Source: Candidatus Saccharimonadota bacterium
GTDB taxonomy: Bacteria > Patescibacteriota > Saccharimonadia > Saccharimonadales > Saccharimonadaceae
Direction: 5' to 3'
DNA: 64,000 nt
NCBI GenBank assembly: GCA_028286365.1
Contig: JAQBRR010000001.1
Span: forward strand, 372,001-436,000
Under the pieces are notes generated by a model, which saw only the letters and a list, made by a program, of their open reading frames with translations, was not told where the DNA came from and made no database searches. A program made the translations under genes and the position numbers. Positions within the stretch are counted from its first letter, which is position 1; every line of letters starts with the position of its first letter. Below, one piece after another: positions 51,119-62,112 of the stretch.

Positions 51119-51739
51119 ATGAAGCTACTAATACTCGGAGCCGCAGGACGAACTGGAGCATTACTCGTTAATCAGGCACTTGCTGCAGGTCACACGGTAA
51201 CTGGCTTTGTCAGAGGTAGTGATGGGACGACGATTGAGATCCCAGGTATTACAACAATTGTTGGTGATGCCCGTAACGTAGCTGATCTCGAAAAAGCCCT
51301 CAAGGGTCAGGACGCTGTTATCAGCACTCTCGGATCTAGTAAGCCTGGCGATCGCGTTATTGCTGCCTCAACAAAGTCGCTTATAACGGCTGCCAAATCA
51401 CAGGGTGTAAAGCGCGTTATTATGATGTCCAGCTTTCTCGCGACCCAAAACTTTCAACCAAATCCAATCGTTAAATTCGCATTAAGGCTGATGGGTAGTA
51501 TCGTTGCTGACATTAATTCAGGTGAAGGTCAACTGCGCGGGTCTGACCTGGATTACACAATTGTCTACGCGACGCGCCTCACTAACGAACCACTCAATCC
51601 GCACTATCGAATTGTCAGCGAGACCGAAAAAGTAGGCACAACCGACAGTATTTCTCGTGCGGATGTGGCTGAGTTTTTACTCAAGCAACTCAGTGACATA
51701 ACCCACGTTCGAAAGTCTGTCCTCATTACCGACAACTAG
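51119..51739 (+). CDS. NAD(P)H-binding SDR-type protein (NmrA/BVR-B-like)
   Basis: The 206-aa protein opens with a Rossmann dinucleotide loop (LLILGAAGRTGALLV). It follows the atypical short-chain dehydrogenase pattern of NAD(P)-binding 'epimerase-like' sensors: GDARNVADLEKAL, VISTLGSS, VKRVIMMSSF, and a C-terminal part with DYTIVYATRL and SRADVAEFLL. Members include biliverdin/flavin reductase-like enzymes and redox sensors. There is no specific substrate assignment. It is a single-gene unit before tRNA-Gly. Confidence 0.85.
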   Translation: MKLLILGAAGRTGALLVNQALAAGHTVTGFVRGSDGTTIEIPGITTIVGDARNVADLEKALKGQDAVISTLGSSKPGDRVIAASTKSLITAAKSQGVKRVIMMSSFLATQNFQPNPIVKFALRLMGSIVADINSGEGQLRGSDLDYTIVYATRLTNEPLNPHYRIVSETEKVGTTDSISRADVAEFLLKQLSDITHVRKSVLITDN

Positions 51740-51798
51740 CGTTCTACCTCTTGAAAAAAGGCTCTTGCATCGCTATACTCATATAGAACCAACACCAT

Positions 51799-51874
51799 GC
51801 GGGTGTAGCTCAGCTGTTAGAGCGCGTCCTTGCCAAGGACGAGGTCCAGGGTTAGAGTCCCTGTACCCGCACCA
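51799..51874 (+). tRNA. tRNA-Gly(GCC) with altered elbow
   Basis: A 76-nt cloverleaf, acceptor GCGGGTG/TACCCGC, anticodon loop TTGCCAA (GCC), CCA encoded. The D-loop reads AGCTGTTA and the T-loop TTAGAGT, so the universal G19-C56 tertiary pair is replaced by U19-A56. Confidence 0.95.
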
Positions 51875-51888
51875 ATTTAGTTCCATAC

Positions 51889-51914
51889 AAAAGCCCCGAT
51901 GTCAGGGGCTTTTT
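51889..51914 (+). terminator. Terminator of tRNA-Gly
   Basis: A 9-bp perfect stem AAAAGCCCC/GGGGCTTTT, loop GATGTCA, with a T-tract. Confidence 0.88.
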
Positions 51915-51916
51915 GC

Positions 51917-51922
51917 TATTAT
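51917..51922 (+). promoter_or_regulatory. -10 box of the YdeI-like gene
   Basis: TATTAT right after the tRNA-Gly terminator, 7 nt before the ATG at 51930. Confidence 0.45.
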
Positions 51923-51929
51923 TAAGAAG

Positions 51930-52502
51930 ATGAAAACTGATTATGAAATTATTACCTTCAAAGACTCAAGTATGTGGCGACTCTGGCTTGATGAAAATCA
52001 TGCCAAAATTGATGGAGTGTGGCTGAGGCTCTACAAGAAGGCATCTGGTGTTCCTACTGTTAGTTATGCAGAGGCTCTGGACGTTGCGCTATGCTATGGT
52101 TGGATTGATGGTCAAAAGAAGAGTTACGATGAAGAGTCTTTCTTGCAGAAGTTTACGCCACGACGTACAAAGAGCATGTGGTCAAAACGCAACATTGAAC
52201 ATATTGAACGACTTACCGAACAGGGTCTCATGATGCCAACTGGGATATTAGAAGTTGAACGAGCAAAAGAGGATGGTCGATGGGCTGCTGCATATGATAC
52301 ATCTAGTGAAATGATTATTTCTGATGAGTTCCTTGCCGAACTAAAAAAGCATCCTGTGGCTGAAAAGTTCTTTGCAACACTTAACAAAGCAAACACCTAT
52401 GCAATTGCATGGCGTCTCCAGACAGCTAAAACAGACGAGACTCGGAAGAAGCGACAGGACAAGATAATTGCACTTCTTGACGCTGAACAAAAACTTCACT
52501 AA
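51930..52502 (+). CDS. YdeI/OmpD-associated family protein
   Basis: The 190-aa protein has the YdeI/OmdA pattern: WLDENHAKIDGVWLRLYKK (in part), SYAEALDVALCYGWIDGQKK, FTPRRTKSMWSKRN and a C-terminal helix with ARRLQTAKTDETRKKR-like WRLQTAKTDETRKKR. Members are widespread in soil and host-associated bacteria and have been linked to stress or antimicrobial peptide resistance, but no reaction is established. A longer frame upstream runs through the tRNA and is rejected. The start is supported by the -10 spacing. Confidence 0.85.
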   Translation: MKTDYEIITFKDSSMWRLWLDENHAKIDGVWLRLYKKASGVPTVSYAEALDVALCYGWIDGQKKSYDEESFLQKFTPRRTKSMWSKRNIEHIERLTEQGLMMPTGILEVERAKEDGRWAAAYDTSSEMIISDEFLAELKKHPVAEKFFATLNKANTYAIAWRLQTAKTDETRKKRQDKIIALLDAEQKLH

Positions 52503-52509
52503 AAAGATT

Positions 52510-52677
52510 TCAATAAATTACAGTAATATTCTTGTCTGACTGTTGCATGAAAACGGTATTGGAAGGCATACCTTGCTCAAACGGGTTATCCATCAGATGG
52601 TGTAAAAGTTTGAGAAGATTCTGTTCAGTTGCACCAAATAGAGAATCCAGCGTCGATTCTTTATTTCCTCGCAACAA
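52510..52677 (-). CDS. Small protein or gene remnant with coding character, unknown
   Basis: The reverse strand is open from 52749 to the stop at 52510-52512 and reads as a plausible protein: LLRGNKESTLDSLFGATEQN, then LLKLLHHLMDNPFEQGMPSN and a short end. There is no ATG near the start. A TTG at 52677 gives 55 aa and has TATAAC 9 nt upstream with TTTACA 18 bp before that. It could be a short gene with a TTG start or the 3' part of a decayed gene. No family recognised. Confidence 0.35.
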   Translation of the reverse strand: MLRGNKESTLDSLFGATEQNLLKLLHHLMDNPFEQGMPSNTVFMQQSDKNITVIY

Positions 52678-52781
52678 ATTTCTGAATGTTATATCGTTGA
52701 CTTTTTTACATTGTAAAGAAAATTCTAACGTATTACAGTCAAAGTGTAATTAATTGTACGTATAAGAAATGGAGTTTTGTT

Positions 52782-53102
52782 ATGACAAAATATATTCTGG
52801 TCTATAAATCTAAAGCACCACTTGATTGGTCTTTACTTCCAAAGGAGGAAGTGTCAAAAATTGTAGAAGCATGGGGTGAGTGGGTTGGTTCTATGGGGCC
52901 TATGCGTAAAGATAGTATGCCTTTTAAATTTGGTGGCAAGAGTGTCAGCTATGAGGGTACGAATGAAGCGGACAATCTATTGAATGGATTTGCTATTATT
53001 GATGCTAAGGATTTCGATGAAGCGCTCAGCTTTGCAAAAAATGCCCCAAGTGTCAAAGATGACACGGGTAGTATAGAAGTTTATGAGGCATTTGGGCTTT
53101 AA
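52782..53102 (+). CDS. YCII-domain (DGPF) protein
   Basis: The 106-aa protein follows the YCII-related pattern: MTKYILVYK at the start, WGEWVGSMG in the middle, FAIIDAKDFDEALSFAKNAP and IEVYEAFGL at the end. YCII proteins are small ferredoxin-like-fold proteins, mostly of unknown function; some are linked to sigma-factor operons in Actinobacteria. A GGAG lies 7 nt before the ATG, so this gene has a conventional ribosome binding site. It precedes two other small accessory enzymes. Confidence 0.85.
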   Translation: MTKYILVYKSKAPLDWSLLPKEEVSKIVEAWGEWVGSMGPMRKDSMPFKFGGKSVSYEGTNEADNLLNGFAIIDAKDFDEALSFAKNAPSVKDDTGSIEVYEAFGL

Positions 53103-53252
53103 TAGCTCACACACTACCTATTTAATATGTATACTTGATACGGAATAGCCAAAAGCTCCTTCCATTATTCTATCTCACTACTGATTTCATGTAAACTTTT
53201 TAGTCGACTGTACCAAAAATAGAGCCCAGTTAATCTGGGATTTTGTTTTTGA

Positions 53253-53258
53253 TATAAT
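53253..53258 (+). promoter_or_regulatory. -10 box of the RibD-C-like gene
   Basis: TATAAT, 6 nt before the ATG at 53265. Confidence 0.6.
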
Positions 53259-53264
53259 GAAGAC

Positions 53265-53858
53265 ATGAGAAAAATAATTGTTTTATCATTTATTTCACTT
53301 GATGGGGTAATGCAAGCCCCTGGTGGACCTGAGGAAGATATATCGGGCGGTTTCAAATACGGTGGTTGGACTGCACCATATTTTGATAAAGCCGCTGGTG
53401 AGATCATGGGAAAACAGATGAAATCAGCGGATCTACTGTTGGGTAGAAAAACGTTTGAGATTTTTGCGAACTTTTGGCCAGAGCACGCAAGCGAATGGTT
53501 AGGGATTAATGATGTTACAAAATACGTTTTGTCCAATACCTTAGAAAAGTCAGACTGGAAAAACTCAGTTTTCCTGGAGGGCCTGGCAGATATTGAAAAG
53601 CTTAAAAATTCCGAAGGTTCTGATATCCAAGTTCACGGCAGTGGAGAGCTTATTCAATTGCTACTGCAGAATGATTTAGTCGATGAACTGTGGCTCAAAA
53701 TCTTCCCGTTGACGCTAGGCACTGGAAAAAAGTTGTTTGATGGCGGTGCGATCCCCGCTGCATTTACGTTAGCAGAGAATAGTGTGACACCTAGCGGCGT
53801 GATTTTTGCCAATTACAAGCGGGCTGGAAAAGTTAAAACCGGTACTGTTGGGGCTTAG
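53265..53858 (+). CDS. Dihydrofolate reductase-family (RibD C-terminal-like) protein
   Basis: The 197-aa protein matches the DHFR-like RibD_C family: KIIVLSFISLDGVMQAPGG at the N-terminus, LLLGRKTFEIFANFWP, KYVLSNTL, VHGSGELIQLLL and an LGTGKKLFDGG loop. These are predicted NADPH-binding reductases with unknown substrate; they are distinct from folate DHFR. The alpha/beta hydrolase gene follows after 11 nt, so they are likely cotranscribed. Confidence 0.87.
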   Translation: MRKIIVLSFISLDGVMQAPGGPEEDISGGFKYGGWTAPYFDKAAGEIMGKQMKSADLLLGRKTFEIFANFWPEHASEWLGINDVTKYVLSNTLEKSDWKNSVFLEGLADIEKLKNSEGSDIQVHGSGELIQLLLQNDLVDELWLKIFPLTLGTGKKLFDGGAIPAAFTLAENSVTPSGVIFANYKRAGKVKTGTVGA

Positions 53859-53869
53859 GCGACTAATTT

Positions 53870-54643
53870 ATGTTAAAAGTAACATCTAAAGACGGCACAC
53901 AAATTACATATGATAAAAGAGGACAGGGTCCAGCCCTGATATTAGTACTTGGTGCACTTAATAAAAGAGGCTCAGGTAAAAAGCTGACCGAATTATTGGT
54001 AGACGATTTTACTGTCGTTAGTTATGACCGCAGAGGCAGAGGCGATAGTGGCGACACAAAACCATACTCAGTCGACAAAGAAATCGATGATATAGGTGCA
54101 TTGATTGATGAACTCGGCGGAAGTGCCTATGTATATGGGCACTCATCGGGCGCTATACTTGCACTTCAGGCGGCAGAGAAGCTTGATAAAAAAGTTATCG
54201 GCCTAGCACTCTACGAGGTCCCATATAATGACGACCCACAAGCCCAGAAAATAGCAGAGCAGTACAAGAAAAATCTTAAACAATTTTTGTCAGCAGACAA
54301 AAGGGGCGATGCGATTGCATTATTCGTTACATCAGTAGGGGTCTCTGAAAAGCAGATTAGTGCGATGCAGAAACTACCAATGTGGAAAGGGCTGACGGCA
54401 ATGGCGCCGACTTTGCTATACGATACGGTTGAACTGATGGAAAGCTACCCTAACGTAAAAGCTCAAAACGTAACTACTAAATCATTAGTAATGTATGGTG
54501 GTGCAAGTCCGTCCTTTATGGCCAAGACTGCACAAAAACTTTCGCAAGCTATGCCACATAGCACGCTTCGTTCACTTGAAAACCAAACACATGACGTAAA
54601 GTCAGGTGCACTCGCTCCTGTCCTGATCGAATTTTTTAAATAG
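53870..54643 (+). CDS. Alpha/beta hydrolase
   Basis: The 257-aa protein has the order of an alpha/beta hydrolase: YDKRGQGPALILVLGALN near the N-terminus, SYDRRGRGDSGD, nucleophile elbow GHSSGA (about S97), and a C-terminal histidine in NQTHDVK. The group resembles actinobacterial hydrolases often found with YCII and RibD_C-like genes. Substrate is unknown. Confidence 0.85.
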   Translation: MLKVTSKDGTQITYDKRGQGPALILVLGALNKRGSGKKLTELLVDDFTVVSYDRRGRGDSGDTKPYSVDKEIDDIGALIDELGGSAYVYGHSSGAILALQAAEKLDKKVIGLALYEVPYNDDPQAQKIAEQYKKNLKQFLSADKRGDAIALFVTSVGVSEKQISAMQKLPMWKGLTAMAPTLLYDTVELMESYPNVKAQNVTTKSLVMYGGASPSFMAKTAQKLSQAMPHSTLRSLENQTHDVKSGALAPVLIEFFK

Positions 54644-54801
54644 CCCCTCTTTTGAGCGGAATCAATCAAATCGTTGTTCGTATCGAAGGAGTAACGGGTT
54701 GATATAGGTCTATGCAGCAATATTCTTCATTAGAAAAAATGCTAACGTAATAACATTTAACCAATCTTTCAAAAGCCCAATAAATAACTGTGCTGCTCTG
54801 T

Positions 54802-54807
54802 TATAAT
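54802..54807 (+). promoter_or_regulatory. -10 box of the tRNA-Cys/tRNA-Leu unit
   Basis: TATAAT, 10 nt before the tRNA-Cys 5' end. Confidence 0.55.
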
Positions 54808-54817
54808 AATCCCAGAT

Positions 54818-54891
54818 GGCGCGTTGGCGGAGCAGTTACGCAGCGGTCTGCAAAACCGCGTAGACGGGTGCAACTCCCGTACGTGCCTCCA
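54818..54891 (+). tRNA. tRNA-Cys(GCA) with altered elbow
   Basis: A 74-nt cloverleaf, acceptor GGCGCGT/ACGTGCC, anticodon loop CTGCAAA (GCA), U73 identity base and encoded CCA. The D-loop has AG where GG is normal, and the T-loop reads TGCAACT, so the G18-U55 pair becomes A18 and G55. Confidence 0.94.
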
Positions 54892-54905
54892 TTTACAATT
54901 TACGT

Positions 54906-54992
54906 GCGCGGGTGATGGAATCGGTAGACATGAGAGACTTAAAATCTCTTGGCCGCAAGGTCGTGCGGGTTCAAGTCCCGCCCCGCGCACCA
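54906..54992 (+). tRNA. tRNA-Leu(TAA)
   Basis: An 87-nt cloverleaf with long variable arm, acceptor GCGCGGG/CCCGCGC, anticodon loop CTTAAAA (TAA), regular elbow (GG, TTC) and encoded CCA. It lies 14 nt after tRNA-Cys and is probably processed from the same transcript. Confidence 0.95.
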
Positions 54993-55003
54993 ACCTAGAA
55001 TAC

Positions 55004-55024
55004 GCCTCGAACGGGGCTATTTTA
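55004..55024 (+). terminator. Weak terminator of the tRNA-Cys/Leu unit
   Basis: A short hairpin GCCTC-GAAC-GGGGC (one G-U pair) followed by TATTTT. Confidence 0.45.
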
Positions 55025-55038
55025 ATTTGAGCTAATCT

Positions 55039-55062
55039 CTTCCAAGGTTCAACTTTGGAAAG
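55039..55062. repeat. Third copy of the CCAAGGTT palindrome
   Basis: CTTCCAAGGTTC then AACTTTGGAAAG, followed by GGGTG as in the copy at 8065-8089. The single C-to-T change turns one G-C pair into a G-U pair, so the stem stays intact at RNA level. Confidence 0.8.
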
Positions 55063-55141
55063 GGTGGTGAGTGAAATATTAATAGATTTTAGATACGATA
55101 AAGACTAGAGTTAAACTAGTGTTTTTGATAGTAAAATTTGC

Positions 55142-55181
55142 TATACTATAAACACAAGTACGTAAAGTATATAAGGGGAGA
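55142..55181 (+). promoter_or_regulatory. lemA promoter -10 and Shine-Dalgarno
   Basis: TATACT at 55142-55147 lies 36 nt before the ATG, and AAGGGGAG at 55173-55180 is a clear Shine-Dalgarno, giving a leadered mRNA. Confidence 0.6.
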
Positions 55182-55183
55182 TC

Positions 55184-55747
55184 ATGATAGCACTTTGGAT
55201 TATTATAGGAATTGTCGTTATTGTCGCACTATTCTTTTGGGCAACCTACAATGGGCTCGTAACATTACGTGTACGCGTAGACGAAGCGTGGAGCGATATT
55301 ACCGTTCAACTCAAACGACGCCTGGATCTTATCCCGAACCTAGTTGAAACTGTTAAAGGCTATGCATCGCACGAAAAAACTGTATTCGAGGATGTTACAG
55401 CGGCTCGAGCTAATGCGCTGAATGCTCAGGGAGTAAAGGCTACGGCAGACGCTGAAAACCAATTTGAAGGCACATTGAAAAGTTTGTTTGCTGTTGCTGA
55501 GGCTTACCCTGACCTAAAAGCAAGCCAGAACTTTATCGACTTGCAGCAGCAGCTTGTTGATACAGAAGACAAAATTCAAGCTTCACGTCGTTTCTATAAC
55601 GGTGGTGTTCGTGATCTTACGACGAAGATTCAAACGTTCCCAAGTAACGTTGTTGCTGGTATTTTTGGATTCAAAGTTCGTGAATTTTTCCAACTTGGTG
55701 ACGATGAGGAAAAGGTCGCAGAACAGCCAGTCGACGTAAAATTCTAA
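55184..55747 (+). CDS. lemA: LemA family membrane protein
   Basis: The 187-aa protein has one N-terminal transmembrane helix (about 3-22) and the LemA helical-bundle pattern: [18 protein letters not shown] (in part), [33 protein letters not shown] and [11 protein letters not shown]. LemA proteins are membrane-bound, often paired with the HtpX protease, and of uncertain function. htpX follows 33 nt downstream in the same operon. Confidence 0.95.
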   Translation: MIALWIIIGIVVIVALFFWATYNGLVTLRVRVDEAWSDITVQLKRRLDLIPNLVETVKGYASHEKTVFEDVTAARANALNAQGVKATADAENQFEGTLKSLFAVAEAYPDLKASQNFIDLQQQLVDTEDKIQASRRFYNGGVRDLTTKIQTFPSNVVAGIFGFKVREFFQLGDDEEKVAEQPVDVKF

Positions 55748-55780
55748 CATTCGTAACCACCACTAAAGAGAGACGCCAGA

Positions 55781-56659
55781 ATGTATAAAGCAATTGCTGC
55801 CAATAAACGAAACACGGTTTTAATCATGGCCGTGTTTATTGGTATTATCGGTGCAATCGGATGGGTCGTTAGTTATCTATATGGCAATCGTAGCATTGCC
55901 TATATTGTCATCGTTGTTGCCGTATTGTATGCATTTATCCAGTACTTTATCGCCAGTAAGCTATTAATAGCCTCAACTGGTGCGACAGAAATTGAGAAAA
56001 AGGACAATCCTCGTTACTATCGCATTGTCGAAAATTTGGCTATAACAATCGGTGTTCAAACACCCAAGGTATATATTATTGATGATCCAGCACCAAACGC
56101 CTTTGCATCAGGTCGCGATCCAAAGCATTCAGTCGTGGCTGCGACCTCTGGACTGATCGAACTAATGAACGATCAAGAGTTAGAAGCTGTTATGGCACAC
56201 GAAATGGGACACGTTCAAAATTATGATATTCGTGTCAGTATGATAGCCTTTGGTTTGGTTAGCGCGATTGGGTTTTTAACTGACATAGTTCTGCGAATGT
56301 TCTTTTTTGGTGGTAATCGACGAGATAGCAACACGTCGCCTGTCGTACTCGTCATTGGAATTATTGTTCTGATATTAGCCCCAATTATTGCGGTGATCAT
56401 TCAGCTTGCAGTGAGTCGTCAACGAGAATACTTGGCAGATGCAACCGGTGCTCTCACAACACGTAATCCGGAAGCTCTGGAAAGTGCACTGACGAAATTA
56501 GAAGAGTTTGGTCGTCCAATGAGGAAGCAAAGTACATCATCCGCGCATTTATTTATTAACGATCCTTTGAAGCCAGGGCTATTTAGTAAATTATTCAGTA
56601 CTCATCCACCACTTGCTGACAGGATTGCTAGGCTCCATGCTAATGAGGCAAAGTTCTAA
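55781..56659 (+). CDS. htpX: Membrane zinc metalloprotease HtpX (M48)
   Basis: HtpX degrades misfolded membrane proteins. The 292-aa protein has two N-terminal membrane segments, the zinc motif HEMGH (about 139-143), two further membrane segments and the third ligand in SRQREYLADA (E about 216). The ending TSSAHLFINDP ... STHPPLADRIARL is the conserved family C-terminus. It is cotranscribed with lemA, a common pairing. Confidence 0.96.
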   Translation: MYKAIAANKRNTVLIMAVFIGIIGAIGWVVSYLYGNRSIAYIVIVVAVLYAFIQYFIASKLLIASTGATEIEKKDNPRYYRIVENLAITIGVQTPKVYIIDDPAPNAFASGRDPKHSVVAATSGLIELMNDQELEAVMAHEMGHVQNYDIRVSMIAFGLVSAIGFLTDIVLRMFFFGGNRRDSNTSPVVLVIGIIVLILAPIIAVIIQLAVSRQREYLADATGALTTRNPEALESALTKLEEFGRPMRKQSTSSAHLFINDPLKPGLFSKLFSTHPPLADRIARLHANEAKF

Positions 56660-56660
56660 T

Positions 56661-60029
<3,369 letters not shown>

Positions 60030-60030
60030 A

Positions 60031-60276
60031 ATGATTAATGTCCCAGATGAACAACTCAACGTACCGTACATTGAACTCGGTACATATCAACATTATAAAG
60101 GTAACAACTATGAGGTTGTAGGTGTCGCGCTAGATAGTGAGAATCTGCAGCCATATGTTATGTACAAACCACTACAAGAAAGCAAAGTGCCATATTGGGC
60201 TCGACCCTATGATATGTTTGTTGGTACAGTTCTGATTGATGGCGCAGAAATACCGTGCTTCAAAAAAATAGCCTAA
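60031..60276 (+). CDS. DUF1653 protein
   Basis: The 81-aa protein has the DUF1653 pattern GTYQHYKGNNYEVVGVALDSE, YVMYKPL, and WARPYDMF. The family is common in Patescibacteria and many other bacteria and its role is unknown. The ATG at 60031 directly follows the previous stop. It is the last gene of the ligA cluster and meets the reverse-strand prenyl synthase end to end. Confidence 0.85.
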   Translation: MINVPDEQLNVPYIELGTYQHYKGNNYEVVGVALDSENLQPYVMYKPLQESKVPYWARPYDMFVGTVLIDGAEIPCFKKIA

Positions 60277-61347
60277 TTAGAAATTACGTTTTGTGGTGCT
60301 ACCTATAAGCTCTGCAAATTGTGTACGTGACTCGTCAGGAATATGAAGTGTGTCGAGAGATTTTTCTGCCCGCTTTGTATATAGACTGATTAATTTTTCG
60401 GTTTCATGTTTTGCGCCACTGTTTACGATAAGCTCTTTTATGGATTTTATATCCGCCTCAGTTGCGTTTTGTTTGCCAAAGTATGTCTCAAATATTTGCA
60501 ACTGAGCAGGGGATAATAGTTTAACTGTACGTTCAATCAGGTAGGTTCGTTTGCCTTCACGAATATCACCAGTATTCGATTTACCCGTTTCTGCTTCATC
60601 GCCAAATATGCCCAAAAGATCATCGGTCAGTTGGTATGCAATCCCTAAGTTCATTGCAAGGTCGCGAAGAGTCTCGGTATCTTTTTTGTTTGCACCGGCC
60701 AAACTTGCACCAGTTAGAAATGGCCCCACAAAAGAATAACTAGCTGTCTTAAAATGCGCAATCTTAAGTGCGTCAATTGACCCAAGAGGTCGAAATGATG
60801 ATTCAGTATCAAGGAGCTGGCCGCCAGCCACGTCAAAGATACTATCGTACATTATTCTTTGCAAAGCGACTTTTTGATCACTACTAAGATTACTTTCGTT
60901 GATGAGTCTCTGGGCACCTGCTAGCATAAGATCACCAGCGATAAGTGCTGCACTGTTGGCGTAGTGTGATTGATCTGATTTGTCAGACAAAACCTTGGCA
61001 TAGAGTTTTTGGTAACGTCCGCTAATATTATCGACACCGTAGCGCATGGTATCTCGATCAATAATGTCATCATGGATTAGCATGCTGAAATGGAGAAGTT
61101 CGTGTGCACAGGCAATCGGTGCAATTGTAGCATAATCGCTTCCTCCGAATGCCTCGTATGACATAAGGACAATTTTTGGCCGAATACGCTTACCCCCTGA
61201 TTTGTGTAAGTCGTACAAGTTTTTCCAAAGAGTTTCATAATGTTCATCAACATTGTGAGCTTTCTCAATTGATACCTCAAAGAAATCGATCAAGGTTTGA
61301 TTGATAAGGTTTTGAATCGTACTCTGCCTCGCACTCTGTATAATCAC
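60277..61347 (-). CDS. Polyprenyl (geranylgeranyl-type) diphosphate synthase
   Basis: This enzyme condenses isopentenyl diphosphate onto allylic primers. The 356-aa protein has the first aspartate-rich motif LIHDDIIDRD (about 89-98), a GKR(I)RP substrate motif (SGGKRIRP), and a second motif reading DDLLGIFGD followed by TGK and DIREGKRTYLI. That second-motif form is typical of actinobacterial long-chain synthases such as IdsA/GrcC relatives. The GTG start at 61347 is supported by TATAAT 7 nt upstream. No isoprenoid precursor pathway is seen here, so substrates may come from elsewhere or from a host. Confidence 0.9.
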   Translation of the reverse strand: MIIQSARQSTIQNLINQTLIDFFEVSIEKAHNVDEHYETLWKNLYDLHKSGGKRIRPKIVLMSYEAFGGSDYATIAPIACAHELLHFSMLIHDDIIDRDTMRYGVDNISGRYQKLYAKVLSDKSDQSHYANSAALIAGDLMLAGAQRLINESNLSSDQKVALQRIMYDSIFDVAGGQLLDTESSFRPLGSIDALKIAHFKTASYSFVGPFLTGASLAGANKKDTETLRDLAMNLGIAYQLTDDLLGIFGDEAETGKSNTGDIREGKRTYLIERTVKLLSPAQLQIFETYFGKQNATEADIKSIKELIVNSGAKHETEKLISLYTKRAEKSLDTLHIPDESRTQFAELIGSTTKRNF

Positions 61348-61354
61348 TACTGTT

Positions 61355-61360
61355 ATTATA
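61355..61360 (-). promoter_or_regulatory. -10 box of the prenyl synthase gene
   Basis: TATAAT on the reverse strand, 7 nt before the GTG at 61347. Confidence 0.6.
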
Positions 61361-61364
61361 CATT

Positions 61365-61398
61365 AAAAATACCTCGCTCAATTGAGCGAGGTATTTTT
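61365..61398 (-). terminator. Terminator of the RRM protein gene
   Basis: A 34-bp perfect palindrome (A5-T-ACCTCGCTCAA and its complement) ends in five T residues on both strands. It lies 16 nt beyond the RRM gene stop and just upstream of the prenyl synthase promoter. Confidence 0.9.
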
Positions 61399-61414
61399 AG
61401 GTTAGCTAGTTAAA

Positions 61415-61741
61415 TTACCAGCTGCGCTGACGAAATGAATCGCCACCACCGTTACCACGGTTGCCGCCATCGAAATCACGCTTTGGGCGATCTTCCTTTG
61501 GACGAGCTAGACCAACGCTGATTGCGCGGCCATCAAGTTCTTTGCCATCAAGCTGGTCAACAGCTTTTTGGTTGTTTGCTTCGTCTTTGAATTCTACGAA
61601 TCCAAATCCTTTTGAACGGCCGCTGTCGCGGTCTGTGATTACTCGTGCGCTTTCAACTTCACCAATTTGCTCAAAAAAAGCTTTTAGTGTGTCGTCAGTA
61701 GTAGCGTATGCTAAGCTACCGATGAATAGATTTTGTGCCAT
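61415..61741 (-). CDS. RRM-type RNA-binding protein
   Basis: The 108-aa protein is a single RNA recognition motif with RNP2 LFIGSL (residues 5-10) and RNP1 KGFGFVEF (about 44-51), followed by an Arg/Gly/Asp-rich tail with GNRGNGGG. Bacterial and cyanobacterial RRM proteins of this kind often respond to cold and act as RNA chaperones. The start codon is preceded by a structured leader that can pair around the purine-rich ribosome site. Confidence 0.93.
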   Translation of the reverse strand: MAQNLFIGSLAYATTDDTLKAFFEQIGEVESARVITDRDSGRSKGFGFVEFKDEANNQKAVDQLDGKELDGRAISVGLARPKEDRPKRDFDGGNRGNGGGDSFRQRSW

Positions 61742-61750
61742 ATTGTATGT

Positions 61751-61821
61751 ACTCTTTTCTTCTTATCTGATACTTATTATCGTCAGATCGACCGCTCTAG
61801 CGATTGTGCGAAGAAGAGAGT
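61751..61821 (-). promoter_or_regulatory. Folded 5' leader of the RRM gene
   Basis: Reverse strand: ACTCTCTTCTTC (61821-61810) pairs with GAAGAAAAGAGT (61762-61751), 11 of 12 bases, closing an inner ATCTGA/TCAGAT hairpin (61788-61783 with 61770-61765). The 3' arm is the purine run 9 nt before the ATG, so the fold would hide the ribosome site. Confidence 0.45.
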
Positions 61822-62061
61822 TTACCTAAGTGGTAAGCGCCCGCCTTTTGCCTTGAATACGCGTGTGCTTCTGAACGCTATTATTTAAGCATACTCCGAC
61901 AATAATAGCTAGTGTAAGCGGGATGAACCGCTTGTGTTTTAGTGACGCTTGCTTCATAATATCCGTCAGAGCTGGTGCGCCAAAGGGGTAACCTTTTGCG
62001 CTTAACATAAACACAAACACAAAAAAGTGCCCCGGGTGGGCGCGCAACAGCAGCATGATAG

Positions 62062-62092
62062 GCTCGTCTCTGGAAGCAGGGGCGAGCTTTTG
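62062..62092 (+). terminator. Hairpin with T-run upstream of the tRNA-Ala region
   Basis: GCTCGTCTC pairs with GGGGCGAGC (two G-U pairs) and is followed by TTTTGTT. No forward-strand gene is recognised before it, so it may end an unrecognised transcript in 61.75-62.06 kb, a stretch where I see no convincing gene. Confidence 0.5.
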
Positions 62093-62112
62093 TTATACTG
62101 CCATATGGTTAT

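Noticed and set aside
61826-62056. 76-codon reverse frame upstream of the RRM gene
   Set aside because: It has no ribosome site or promoter at a fitting distance and covers the likely RRM promoter; composition is not convincing.
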